Shown: piece by piece, positions 1 to 8,284 of the stretch
Layout: each line of letters starts with the position of its first letter
How positions within the stretch are numbered: the stretch's first letter is position 1
DNA from: DUTS01 sp050951605
GTDB lineage: Bacteria; Bacillota; Peptococcia; DRI-13; DTU073
Direction of reading: 5' to 3'
Assembly (NCBI GenBank): GCA_050951605.1
Contig: JBMNJJ010000003.1
Location: 1-64,000 of the forward strand
Length of the DNA stretch: 64,000 nt
Position numbers and translations under genes: made by a program
The notes under the pieces: generated by a model
Seen by the model: the letters and a program-made list of their open reading frames with translations, nothing else
Databases searched by the model: none
Told to the model about the DNA's origin: nothing

Positions 1-786
1 CTGCATAATTACCCAAGCAGGGTCTACCCCATCTACTTCTGCTTGTAAATTGGAAAAATTAATTTCCTGCTCCTCTAAACGAGCTTTAGTCATTTCCAAG
101 CGATTAACACTAGCTCCCACTTTAGCCCGACTCGCTAAAACCTTATCAATCACAGCTTGTATCGTTCCGATATCATCTTCACTTAAAGCCTGTGCATCAT
201 TAGTTTCTAAATGGTCCACAATATTTTGCAAAGTCTCAAAAACACCCGGCTCCACAAAAACCTCTTCTGCCGTAAGATTAATGGGGATTTCTACCCCGAC
301 CCCTATTTCATACTGAATACTGGTCGCATTATGTTGCCATGCTCCCTCTACATAAGGTTTTTCCGTTGTATTCGTACCTCCAAAGATATAACGATCACCG
401 TGTGTAGTATTGGCAATAACGCCAATCTCTTCCTTAATCTGTTTAACTTCAGCACAAATAGCCATCCGTTCATCAGTATCAAGAGGGTCATTAGCCCCTT
501 GTACTGTCAATTCATAAACCCTTTGCAAGGCTGAAGTCAAACTACCTAAAGCATCATCAGTAGTGTTCATCCAACCTAACGCATCTTGCACATTATCTTG
601 AAACTGTGCATTTTCCCTTAAACGTGAAGCCAGACGCAAACTCTCCACCATACCTGTAGGGTCTTCCGAAGGCTTACTAATACGTCTTCCTGTAGTCAAT
701 TGATTCTGTGTTCTCTCCATAGAACGTATATTCCGAGATAAGCTGTTTTTTAAATTATTTACTAAAATACTATTTGTAACACGCAT
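1..786 (-). CDS. flgL: Flagellar hook-filament junction protein FlgL (3' end cut by window edge)
   Basis: The minus strand is open from an ATG at 786 to the left edge, giving 262 residues, so only the last few dozen residues should be missing. The protein starts MRVTNSILVNNLKNSL and contains QNQLTTGRRISKPSEDP, the flagellin-like N-terminal helix of FlgL/HAP3. The middle contains GDRYIFGGTNT, also typical of FlgL. FlgL joins the hook (through FlgK) to the flagellin filament outside the cell. It lies 14 bp downstream of flgK and is surely cotranscribed with it. Confidence 0.93.
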   Translation of the reverse strand, partial: MRVTNSILVNNLKNSLSRNIRSMERTQNQLTTGRRISKPSEDPTGMVESLRLASRLRENAQFQDNVQDALGWMNTTDDALGSLTSALQRVYELTVQGANDPLDTDERMAICAEVKQIKEEIGVIANTTHGDRYIFGGTNTTEKPYVEGAWQHNATSIQYEIGVGVEIPINLTAEEVFVEPGVFETLQNIVDHLETNDAQALSEDDIGTIQAVIDKVLASRAKVGASVNRLEMTKARLEEQEINFSNLQAEVDGVDPAWVIMQ

Positions 787-800
787 TTAATGAACACCTC

Positions 801-2258
801 CTACCGTCCCACCATTCCTAATCTATTAACAATAACATCAAGCATTTCATCCATCGTATTAATTACCCGTGCCGATGCCGTATAAGCATGTTGAAATCTA
901 ATCATATTCGTCATTTCTTCATCCAGCGAAACACCGGAAACAGATTCCCGCCGATTAATTAATTGTTCCACAAGTGAAGTTCTATTTTCTACCATCTGAA
1001 ATGCTTCTTGTCCCTGAATCCCTAACTGCCCGACTGTAGAGCGGTAATAGTCATCAAATGAAGCTAACCCGTCAGTCATTGTTAACTTGTTTTTTAACTG
1101 GGCTAACAGCAAAGCATTACTACCATCTCCCTGAAAAGCAACAGGGTCTGCCTCGGGGTCTGCAGGGTCAGGAACTAATTCACTAGCGGCAGCAAGACAA
1201 TTAAGGTCAGCAATAATCTCTTGATTAACCTGAATATTTTCGGCACTAAAAGCAAAACTATCATTAACTTTAGTAAAAAAATCACGTCCGGTACTGCCAT
1301 CTAAGCCATATCCGGCTTGATGCAAAGTATTCACTTCCTCAGCAATAGTTGCCGCTAAATCAGATATCTTCGTCTGATAATTCACGATCACCTCATCCCG
1401 CATCTCCACATAACCCTTAAGAATTCCGCCATTTAACCGTACCGGTCCTTGTGAAGCATCTGTAAAAGGGTCATACCATTCTAACTTAGCTTGAGTAGGG
1501 TCAATAAAATTATCCTTAAATCTTATTTCGGCTATCTCTGTTCGACTAACTAAAAATTTTCCCCCGATAGTAACATTAACTGCACCTAAGTTATCTTCGA
1601 CTACATCAATCGCTACATTCTTAGAAAGCTGTTCTAAAAGCAGGTCCCTTCTATCTCGCATATCATTAGCCTTATGTCCGGTGGCCTCTGCTTTAATAAT
1701 CTGAGCATTAATGTCTCTTATTTGTCGGGCAATAGAATTAAGTTCATTTACTTTTACTTCAATACTTTTATTAATATCTGCCTGTAAATCGGAAAACTGC
1801 GTATCTAAATGATGAAAAGTATTGGTTAAAGCAATCCCTCTTTGCATCACTGTCGTCCGTGCCGCTACCCCTTCCGGATTTTTGGAAAGCACTTGCCACG
1901 CTTCCCAATACTGATCCATCACCGAACGTAAACTAGTCTCCGAAGGCTCATTAAAGATTACTTCCAATTTATCTAAAATATCAGATTTAACTTCCCATTC
2001 CCCTAGAGCTTTGTTTTCTGTACGCATCTGAATATCTAAAAACTCATTCTTAATCCGTCTGAATTCGGTGACGTCTACTCCCGTACCTATATAACCTTCT
2101 AAAACTTTAAGCGCCGGAGATGCTTGCATAATCACATCTTGGCGCGTATAACCTTCTGTATTCGCATTAGCTACATTATGCCCTACCGTATCTAAAGCTT
2201 TTTGCTGAGCAACAAGTCCACTATAACCTATATTTAAACCTGAAAAAGTAGACCGCAT
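801..2258 (-). CDS. flgK: Flagellar hook-associated protein FlgK
   Basis: A 485-residue protein close to the usual length for Gram-positive FlgK (about 500). Residues 3-42 are the conserved N-terminal rod/hook motif (GLNIGYSGLVAQQKALDT, then HNVANANTEGYTRQ). The C-terminal coiled coil, about residues 440-482, contains MIRFQHAYTASARVINTM, which pairs with the N-terminal helix in the assembled junction. FlgK is exported by the flagellar type III system, normally with FlgN as chaperone; FlgN is encoded just upstream. A clear in-order operon flgM-flgN-flgK-flgL is seen. Confidence 0.96.
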   Translation of the reverse strand: MRSTFSGLNIGYSGLVAQQKALDTVGHNVANANTEGYTRQDVIMQASPALKVLEGYIGTGVDVTEFRRIKNEFLDIQMRTENKALGEWEVKSDILDKLEVIFNEPSETSLRSVMDQYWEAWQVLSKNPEGVAARTTVMQRGIALTNTFHHLDTQFSDLQADINKSIEVKVNELNSIARQIRDINAQIIKAEATGHKANDMRDRRDLLLEQLSKNVAIDVVEDNLGAVNVTIGGKFLVSRTEIAEIRFKDNFIDPTQAKLEWYDPFTDASQGPVRLNGGILKGYVEMRDEVIVNYQTKISDLAATIAEEVNTLHQAGYGLDGSTGRDFFTKVNDSFAFSAENIQVNQEIIADLNCLAAASELVPDPADPEADPVAFQGDGSNALLLAQLKNKLTMTDGLASFDDYYRSTVGQLGIQGQEAFQMVENRTSLVEQLINRRESVSGVSLDEEMTNMIRFQHAYTASARVINTMDEMLDVIVNRLGMVGR

Positions 2259-2276
2259 AAATTAACCCTCCCAAAT

Positions 2277-2765
2277 TCAAACTTTCTTATCAAGAATATT
2301 ATTCAATTGCTCCACTTTTACTTTGTTTTCGGCATTGTAAAGTGGCTTGGATTGCTGGCTAATAGACTCCACGGTAAAATTAACAAAACGTAAAGACTGC
2401 TCTAATAAGAGCATGTTTTCTTCATTTAATTTTGCCAAATCTTGAATAAGCACAGAAAAATCCTTTTGAATTTGCCTTAACTGCTCTTGACTGTTTTGTG
2501 GTAGTTGCGGAAGAACCTCTTGCAAAGTAAAATTTTCATCAAAACCACCTAATTCTGCAAGTAGAGAAAAACATTTTTCCCGTTTACCTTCTAATTTTCC
2601 CAGCTGAAAAATTAGAGTTTCTTCTTGCATTGTTAGCTCATTAAGTTCATCCAAATCTCCATTAATCAAATATTGATGTTTTTGCACGGACAAATCCATT
2701 AACTGCCGATAATTTTCTCTTTGCTCTTCTAAAATTTTAATTAATTCTTGACAAGTGGGTTCCAT
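2277..2765 (-). CDS. flgN: FlgN-type flagellar export chaperone
   Basis: A 162-residue, charged, helical protein with long coiled-coil stretches, starting MEPTCQELIKILEEQREN. Length, helical character and its place between flgM and flgK fit the FlgN family, which binds FlgK and FlgL in the cytoplasm and delivers them to the export gate. FlgN sequences diverge strongly, so the call rests on position plus general shape rather than on a signature motif. Confidence 0.85.
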   Translation of the reverse strand: MEPTCQELIKILEEQRENYRQLMDLSVQKHQYLINGDLDELNELTMQEETLIFQLGKLEGKREKCFSLLAELGGFDENFTLQEVLPQLPQNSQEQLRQIQKDFSVLIQDLAKLNEENMLLLEQSLRFVNFTVESISQQSKPLYNAENKVKVEQLNNILDKKV

Positions 2766-2778
2766 GAGCCGTCCCCCT

Positions 2779-3069
2779 CTAAATGCGTTGATTAAAAAAA
2801 CCTTCCTGCCATATCTTTTCTACCAATTCCTCATTTTTCACTTCATAAGTTCCCGTCTTTATGGACACTTTCAACTCTTCCAATTTTCTCTCATTAGACT
2901 TAGGCAACTGCTCTAAAGCACTTTTTGCCGTATTAAAAAACTTTGCCTCATGAGAAATATTGATTTGGTCCTGTTGTAAAGAACCTTCTGTTTTAGTTAC
3001 ACTATATTCTTTATTTTGTTGATGATAGGCTTTTGTAATACCAGGTATCGGCTGATTAACAATCCGCAT
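2779..3069 (-). CDS. flgM: Anti-sigma-28 factor FlgM
   Basis: A 96-residue protein with MRIVNQPIPGITKAY at the start and a C-terminal sigma-binding half, about residues 40-95 (helix NTAKSALEQLPKSNERK, then KTGTYEVKNEELVEKIW). FlgM holds sigma-D/sigma-28 inactive until the hook is complete and FlgM is exported. I choose the ATG at 3069 rather than the GTG at 3072 because AGAGGTG lies 7 bases upstream of the ATG. It is the first gene of the flgM-flgN-flgK-flgL run. Confidence 0.9.
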   Translation of the reverse strand: MRIVNQPIPGITKAYHQQNKEYSVTKTEGSLQQDQINISHEAKFFNTAKSALEQLPKSNERKLEELKVSIKTGTYEVKNEELVEKIWQEGFFNQRI

Positions 3070-3249
3070 CACTGTTCACCTCTAATTTTATAAGACATCA
3101 TGAACATCCTACTATTTATTTCGACTAAACTTCTTTTTTTGTTAATCGCTCTATTTTACCGAATTCAGCCTTTATCTCCTGTTTTCGCCCTTTTTGTACG
3201 TATTCCTGCCTATATTAACTTTTCTATCTATCCTTGAAAACTTTTCTTG

Positions 3250-3687
3250 CTATTTAAATCTCTTATTACGTAAATCAGCTGTATACATACGTGCCTTTTT
3301 CTGTCCCGCTCCTTGTTCTTTACTCATTTTTTTCAAAGCCATTTCATTTTCTTTTTCTACCGCTTTTTTTAAGCCGGAAGTCAATTTTTTCTGACAAGAA
3401 GAACAATAACGTCCTCTGAAAACAGGTTGACCACAAAGCTCACATTCAAGTTTAACCTGTTGCCTTGCTCCTACAGAAAGACGTCCCTCTCTAAGAAAAC
3501 GCAAAACCTTTTCTTCGCTGACCCCTGTATTCTTACTCACATCAATTGCTGAAACTCCGGGATGTTGAGCAATATATCTGCGAATAGTCCGAAAACATTG
3601 CTCATCCTTCTTTTGACATTCCGGACAAAGATTCGTTCGTAAAAAATTAAAAATCTTACCACATTCAGGACAATTCCTTAAATCCAT
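3250..3687 (-). CDS. YvyF-like flagellar-region zinc protein (TIGR03826 type)
   Basis: A 145-residue cytoplasmic protein. CxxC pairs at residues 6/9 and 21/24 form an N-terminal zinc ribbon, and another set of cysteines follows around residues 82-98. Between them is a helix-turn-helix-like stretch (GVSAIDVSKNTGVSEEKVLR). This matches the YvyF/FliT-region protein that sits between comF and flgM in Bacillus and Clostridia. Its role in flagellar gene control is not well defined. The comF-yvyF-flgM order is conserved here. Confidence 0.85.
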   Translation of the reverse strand: MDLRNCPECGKIFNFLRTNLCPECQKKDEQCFRTIRRYIAQHPGVSAIDVSKNTGVSEEKVLRFLREGRLSVGARQQVKLECELCGQPVFRGRYCSSCQKKLTSGLKKAVEKENEMALKKMSKEQGAGQKKARMYTADLRNKRFK

Positions 3688-3717
3688 AAAAATCTCTCCC
3701 TTTTATATATAATATCT

Positions 3718-4512
3718 TTATTGACACTTTTCTTTTACCTTTTCATAATAAAACCAACTACCCGCAACCTTTTCCATCAGTTTAATATTATATCCTACTG
3801 CCCAAGTTATCGCACATACCTCTTGAGCACCAGCCTGATATAAAACATCAGCACAAGCTAAAAGGGTAGCTCCTGTTGTAATAATATCATCAACTAATAA
3901 AATTGTACCCCCGGACAAATCTATTCCCTTGGCTTGCTTAAATGCTCCCGTGATATTCTTCATCCGTTCTTCCCTACTTAACATCATCTGAGGATGATGA
4001 AAATGCTCTCTCGCCAATACCTCCGGCCACAACGGTTTTTGCAATTCCTCTGCTACAGCCTCCGCTAAAAGCAAACTCTGATTAAAGCCTCGTTCTTTTT
4101 CCCTAGTAGAATAAAGAGGTACCGGTACTACGGCCCGAATCTTTCCGACAAGTCTTAATCTTCTTACTCGGCAAGCCATCAAATAGCCAATTGGGCGTGC
4201 TAAGTCTTCTCGCCCATTAAATTTAAGGCCATGAATTAATTCTCTAAACATGCCTTCATAAGGGACTACAGTACCTACCTTCAATAATTTTTCACGCCAA
4301 CTTCGGCAATTAGGGCAAGCTTCCCCTGCCGTAAAGAACCCACAAAAGGGACATGTTTCCTGTTTTTCAGTAATCTCTAATACTTTTTGTGTACACTCAC
4401 CACAAATACCCATATGTTCGGCACTTGTATCTTTTTGTAAACAAAAAAGACAAATATCCCTATCGGGAAACAATACATTTAAAAAAGCATTCCACCAACC
4501 CTGTCTTTTCAT
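3718..4512 (-). CDS. comF: ComF family protein (competence/phosphoribosyltransferase-like)
   Basis: 264 residues. The N-terminal zinc-finger region has cysteine pairs at 21/24, 37/40, 54/57 and 66/69. The C-terminal phosphoribosyltransferase fold carries the PRPP-binding loop TILLVDDIITTGAT at about residues 203-216. In Bacillus, ComFC is a cytoplasmic partner of the ComFA helicase in DNA uptake; no comFA is seen here. It starts a transcription unit that continues into yvyF and the flagellar genes. A TATAAT element at about 4550 (read on the minus strand) could serve its promoter. Confidence 0.92.
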   Translation of the reverse strand: MKRQGWWNAFLNVLFPDRDICLFCLQKDTSAEHMGICGECTQKVLEITEKQETCPFCGFFTAGEACPNCRSWREKLLKVGTVVPYEGMFRELIHGLKFNGREDLARPIGYLMACRVRRLRLVGKIRAVVPVPLYSTREKERGFNQSLLLAEAVAEELQKPLWPEVLAREHFHHPQMMLSREERMKNITGAFKQAKGIDLSGGTILLVDDIITTGATLLACADVLYQAGAQEVCAITWAVGYNIKLMEKVAGSWFYYEKVKEKCQ

Positions 4513-4608
4513 TAATCTTTATCCTTTCCGAACATTAATTTGCACTATTATATAATATTCGACTTGAGACTCCTTTTCCCTTCTTTTCCCTATCCCCTCA
4601 AAACAACA

Positions 4609-4634
4609 AAGACCGCGATTTAAATCACGGTCTT
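4609..4634 (-). terminator. Intrinsic terminator hairpin between codY and comF
   Basis: Arms AAGACCGTGATTT and AAATCGCGGTCTT (minus-strand reading) pair along 13 bp with one wobble. They are followed on the minus strand by TGTTGTTTTG. It lies after codY and its repeat-filled 3' region and before comF, so it probably ends the codY transcript. Confidence 0.75.
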
Positions 4635-4694
4635 CTGACCAAAGCTACGAATACCCGAGGCAGTACCCAGCTAAAATTAAACGAAGCACGAAAT

Positions 4695-5152
4695 AAAGCA
4701 GGAAACGGGAAACGCACCCTTTCCCCCTCCCCTAAAATATAACTGTACCGTTTCGCCGTTCCTTTGCGAAAGTACAGCTATACAGACTTACGAAGATGAG
4801 GTTGAAAAAGCAAAGGTACTGACAGGACGTCAGTACCAACCCGAATCAGGACAAGGATGTACTGTTGAGGGTGATTTGCTTTCTCCCGAATCAAGTATTA
4901 GCCTGTTCTGTACAAAGCAGGAAACGGGAAACGCACCCTTTCCCCCTCCCCTAAAATATAACTGTACCGTTTCGCCGTTCCTTTGCGAAAGTACAGCTAT
5001 ACAGACTTACGAAGATGAGGTTGAAAAAGCAAAGGTACTGACAGGACGTCAGTACCAACCCGAATCAGGACAAGGATGTACTGTTGAGGGTGATTTGCTT
5101 TCTCCCGAATCAAGTATTAGCCTGTTCTGTACAAAGCAGGAAACGGGAAACG
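4695..5152. repeat. Perfect 219-bp tandem direct repeat (2 copies plus 20 bp)
   Basis: Positions 4695-4913 and 4914-5132 appear identical when read base by base, and the first 20 bases recur at 5133-5152. Each unit contains two hairpins: GGTACTGAC/GTCAGTACC with a 5-base loop, and TGTAC..TTTCGC/GCGAAAGTACA. Because 219 is divisible by 3, a reading frame stays open through both copies, but it has no ribosome-binding site and resembles no protein I know. The perfect identity points to a very recent duplication. The region fills the gap between codY and comF; I see no real gene there. Confidence 0.9.
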
Positions 5153-5158
5153 GTACAG
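5133..5158. repeat. Dispersed 26-bp repeat end next to the codY stop codon
   Basis: The sequence beginning AAAGCAGGAAACGGG and ending CGGTACAG matches 24141-24166 with three mismatches in 26. Its last 20 bases, continuing into the codY stop codon, are also the reverse complement of a stretch inside each 219-bp unit (about 4735-4755). This suggests a small mobile or palindromic element whose edge lies exactly at the end of codY. Confidence 0.7.
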
Positions 5159-5902
5159 TTATATTTGTGCTAATTGCTCATAGAGATAATCATTCAATAC
5201 CTTAATATATGTACCTTTCATCCCTAAAGAACGAGCATCAATCACGCCAGCACTTTCTAATTTACGTAAAGCGTTAACAATTACGGAACGAGTAAGCTTA
5301 TATTCCTCAGCTAACCTGCTGGCAACAAGGAAACCCTCTGAACCTTCGATTTCATTAAAAATATATTTTACAGCTTCCAATTCAGAATAAGAAAGCACTT
5401 CCAAAGCTAACTGTACAACAGTCTTTTTCCGCGCTTCATTTTCCATGCGTTCATTAACCTTCCGTAAAATTTGCATTCCGGCTACACTTGCCCCATATTC
5501 CGCTAAAATTATTTCCGCAGCAGTATAGGGCTTTCTTTCTCGTGCATAAATAACTGTACCCATTCTTTCGCGATTCCCAACAACCGGTGTCAAAATACAA
5601 TAGAAATCTGTACCTTGGGGAACAAAATTAACTTCCGTATGCGTAAACCCAAATAGCCATTGCTGACTATTTTCCGAAAACTGCCCCTTTGCCAGTTCTT
5701 CTTCCGGGAATATCCCGCCCCGAATAGTAATAATCTCGCCTTTCCCCAACAAAACGCCATTTTTATCGGCAATATAGGCACTAGCTTCTAACAAACGAGA
5801 GATTTCTTCTGCTATTGTGTCATAATTCAGCATTTGTCCTGCCGATTTTTGTAATAACTGATGTAAAGTTCTGGTTTTTTCTAACAACAACTGCATTTCC
5901 AT
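5159..5902 (-). CDS. codY: Global nutrient-responsive regulator CodY
   Basis: 247 residues (Bacillus CodY is about 259). Residues 1-150 form the GAF-type domain that senses branched-chain amino acids in the family. Residues 190-238 are the winged helix-turn-helix, with TRSVIVNALRKLESAGVI and RSLGMKGTYIKVLN, which are nearly invariant in CodY. AGGAGG lies 8 bases before the ATG. It sits at the downstream end of the Tad/DUF192 genes, 62 bp away, rather than beside hslUV as in Bacillus. CodY generally represses motility, competence and transport genes in rich conditions; no target site could be identified here. Confidence 0.97.
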   Translation of the reverse strand: MEMQLLLEKTRTLHQLLQKSAGQMLNYDTIAEEISRLLEASAYIADKNGVLLGKGEIITIRGGIFPEEELAKGQFSENSQQWLFGFTHTEVNFVPQGTDFYCILTPVVGNRERMGTVIYARERKPYTAAEIILAEYGASVAGMQILRKVNERMENEARKKTVVQLALEVLSYSELEAVKYIFNEIEGSEGFLVASRLAEEYKLTRSVIVNALRKLESAGVIDARSLGMKGTYIKVLNDYLYEQLAQI

Positions 5903-5964
5903 AATAAATTCCTCCTATAATATAATTTTAGTTGCTGTTAGTAGTATTTCCATCATTTAGTAAT

Positions 5965-6324
5965 TTATACTTTTTCACCAAAATTAATTATTTCCAAGCA
6001 ATCACCTTTTTTTAAATTTTTTAATTTGATCGTTCCTGCAGGCAATTCTAAAACCAGATAACTTTCTTTTACTAAAGGAGATTTGCGCCCCGGAGCTATT
6101 TCCGGAAACAAAGCCACAATTTCTCTTTGTTTATTTAAAAAAAGAACATCAAGGGAAAAAGACATTAAAAAAGTATGAATCTGCCGGCAAGGAACCAGCA
6201 GAAGACCTTCACCCTTTTTTAACTTCTTCCTACCTAACAAACCTATCAAACGCTGAAAAAAATTATAAGCGACCTTAATTTGATCGCCAATAATTTCTCC
6301 CTCTTTTTTCACGATTACCCGCAT
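5965..6324 (-). CDS. DUF192 family protein
   Basis: A 119-residue protein matching the DUF192 family: an N-terminal segment (FFQRLIGLLGRKKLKKGEGL) followed by RQIHTFLMSFSLDVLFL and a closing LELPAGTIKLKNLKKGD. Function is unknown in the family. There is no clear signal peptide, although many DUF192 proteins are exported. It begins one base after tadC ends and is therefore the last gene of the Tad operon; DUF192 genes often accompany Tad loci. Confidence 0.85.
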   Translation of the reverse strand: MRVIVKKEGEIIGDQIKVAYNFFQRLIGLLGRKKLKKGEGLLLVPCRQIHTFLMSFSLDVLFLNKQREIVALFPEIAPGRKSPLVKESYLVLELPAGTIKLKNLKKGDCLEIINFGEKV

Positions 6325-6325
6325 T

Positions 6326-7258
6326 TTACATTCCTCCCTTAAAAACCTTGGTTATCTGTAAAACTGCGGGGCCCAACAAGATAATAAAAATACTGGGGAA
6401 AATAAAAAGCACTAAAGGAATTAGCATTTTAATTGGGGCTTTCATCGCTTTTTCTTCAATACGCTGACGTCTTTTTAAACGAACCTGTTCCGCTTGAGTC
6501 CGAATAACTTTACTAATCGAAACCCCCAACTGATCAGCTTGAATCATGGAACTAACAAAAGTAAGTAAGTCCTCGACTCCCGTACGCTCACCTAAATCCT
6601 TCAAAGCCTCCTGTCTTGCTTTCCCCATTTGAATTTCTTGTAAAGTTTTGCGTAATTCCTTACTTAATTCACCCGAAGATTTATTTACAACGCGCATTAA
6701 AGCTGAATCAAAACCTAAACCGGCATCCACACTTACTGTAAGCAAATCTAAAACATCGGGAAGTTCTTTTTGAATAGCTGTCTGTCTTTTATTGATACGT
6801 GCCGATAAATAAAATTTCCCCATTAATATACCTAAAAGACCACCTAAAATAGCGACGAAAAGCTGTACAATTACCGTTTTTCTTGCTAATAAAGTTAAAA
6901 ACCAACCTCCAAATACTAACAAAAAGATTAAACCATACTGTACAGCCTGAAACTCATGAGGTTGCAAATTCCAAGGTTCACCAGCGAATTGTAATTCCCG
7001 CTGTAATTTATCACGACTTTTTACAGGAATAACTCGATCAAGCACCCGTGATATTTTTAATAAAAGAGGTCTAATTACCCTTTCAAAAAAAGGCTTACTT
7101 AATTCGTCCTCCTCTAATTTTTTATGTGCTGCCTGACTCATTACTATTTTTTTCAGACGCTTTAAAAGAATATTTCGTTCACGAAACCTACTATTGATAA
7201 TAGCAATAACTAACAATGTGACAAAAATAAACGTTGAAAAAAGTACTTTAATCATCAT
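6326..7258 (-). CDS. tadC: Tad pilus inner-membrane platform protein TadC
   Basis: A 310-residue type II secretion F-domain protein. It has an N-terminal membrane segment, a central pair of membrane segments (about 105-145) and a cytoplasmic F domain with LPDVLDLLTVSVDAGLGFDS. A C-terminal membrane anchor ends it (PLVLFIFPSIFIILLGP). TadB and TadC together form the membrane platform on which the TadA ATPase works. The gene follows tadB by 12 bp. Confidence 0.92.
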   Translation of the reverse strand: MMIKVLFSTFIFVTLLVIAIINSRFRERNILLKRLKKIVMSQAAHKKLEEDELSKPFFERVIRPLLLKISRVLDRVIPVKSRDKLQRELQFAGEPWNLQPHEFQAVQYGLIFLLVFGGWFLTLLARKTVIVQLFVAILGGLLGILMGKFYLSARINKRQTAIQKELPDVLDLLTVSVDAGLGFDSALMRVVNKSSGELSKELRKTLQEIQMGKARQEALKDLGERTGVEDLLTFVSSMIQADQLGVSISKVIRTQAEQVRLKRRQRIEEKAMKAPIKMLIPLVLFIFPSIFIILLGPAVLQITKVFKGGM

Positions 7259-7270
7259 TTTTTCCCCTCA

Positions 7271-8254
7271 TTAAAAATCAATTGACACAACTTTCTTGAT
7301 ACATATGACTCCAATAATTTCCCCCACAATTCCGGCTGTCAACATCGTTAGCCCCAAAGAGGAATGAAATAGGGGCACTAGATAACCAGGGTTTATCAAC
7401 AACATAATCCCAATTAAAAAAAGAGGGATTATGCCAATAACTATTCCCGATAACCTTCCCTGTGCCGTTAAAGTCTTCACTTCTCCTTGAATACGAATTC
7501 GATCTCTAATTGTATAAGAAATCGTATCCATTATTTCTGCTAAATTACCACCAATTTGCCTCTGAATTAATACCGCTGTAATAATTAATTCTAAATCATC
7601 ACTAGCTACACGTTGTCCCAAATTATTTAAAGCATCTTCAACAGTCGTTCCCAGCTTGATTTCGCGAAAAGTCCTCCCGAACTCTTTACCCAGGGGGTTG
7701 GGCATCTCTCTACCTACTAATTCTATCGCTTGCATAAAACTATGTCCGGCACGCAGAGAATTAGAAATAATCGCTAAAGCATCCACTAACTGCTGATTAA
7801 ACTTTTTTAATTTCTTTTGCTGAGCTTTATTCACAAACAAAGGCGGAACAAAAAAACCAATAAAACATAAAATTAATCCCCAAAGCAAATTTTTCGTTAC
7901 AAGAAACAATAAAAATCCGGGCACTAGAGTAGCTAATAACCAAAGTACTAAATACTCTTCGCCTCTTAAAGGAAGGTCTGCTTTAATCATTTTTTCTTCG
8001 AGAGGTTTAATTATACCCCGCCGTTCTAATATCTTACCCACAAAAGCAATGACCTTTTGGGCACCCACAAAAATTACTTTTTCTGTTTCAATTTCATTAT
8101 TTACTTTATGTTGCTGCGAATTTTTTAAACTCTTCATCCGCAACCGGACTTTTCTTTTCTTCTGAAAAAACCAACGCTCTAAAGCCAGTATAAAGAAAAA
8201 TACCGTGAAAAAACTACAAAAACAGGTCAGGAGTATTTTCATCTTTCGTTTCAC
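7271..8254 (-). CDS. tadB: Tad pilus inner-membrane platform protein TadB
   Basis: 327 residues with the same architecture as TadC. There is an N-terminal membrane helix, paired helices at about 100-145, the F-domain motif QQLVDALAIISNSLRAGHS and two C-terminal helices. It is the paralogous platform subunit of the pilus machine. It lies between tadA (30 bp upstream) and tadC. Confidence 0.92.
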   Translation of the reverse strand: MKRKMKILLTCFCSFFTVFFFILALERWFFQKKRKVRLRMKSLKNSQQHKVNNEIETEKVIFVGAQKVIAFVGKILERRGIIKPLEEKMIKADLPLRGEEYLVLWLLATLVPGFLLFLVTKNLLWGLILCFIGFFVPPLFVNKAQQKKLKKFNQQLVDALAIISNSLRAGHSFMQAIELVGREMPNPLGKEFGRTFREIKLGTTVEDALNNLGQRVASDDLELIITAVLIQRQIGGNLAEIMDTISYTIRDRIRIQGEVKTLTAQGRLSGIVIGIIPLFLIGIMLLINPGYLVPLFHSSLGLTMLTAGIVGEIIGVICIKKVVSIDF

Positions 8255-8284
8255 CCCTAAAAAACATAATTAATAACACTTCCT

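Noticed and set aside
50..534. Two plus-strand frames in the first 0.6 kb
   Set aside because: They are antisense to flgL, whose minus-strand frame encodes the conserved protein to the window edge.
4696..5205. Open reading frame on the plus strand running through both 219-bp repeats
   Set aside because: It stays open only because the unit length is divisible by 3 and the first unit is open. There is no ribosome-binding site, no recognised domain, and it runs into codY on the opposite strand.
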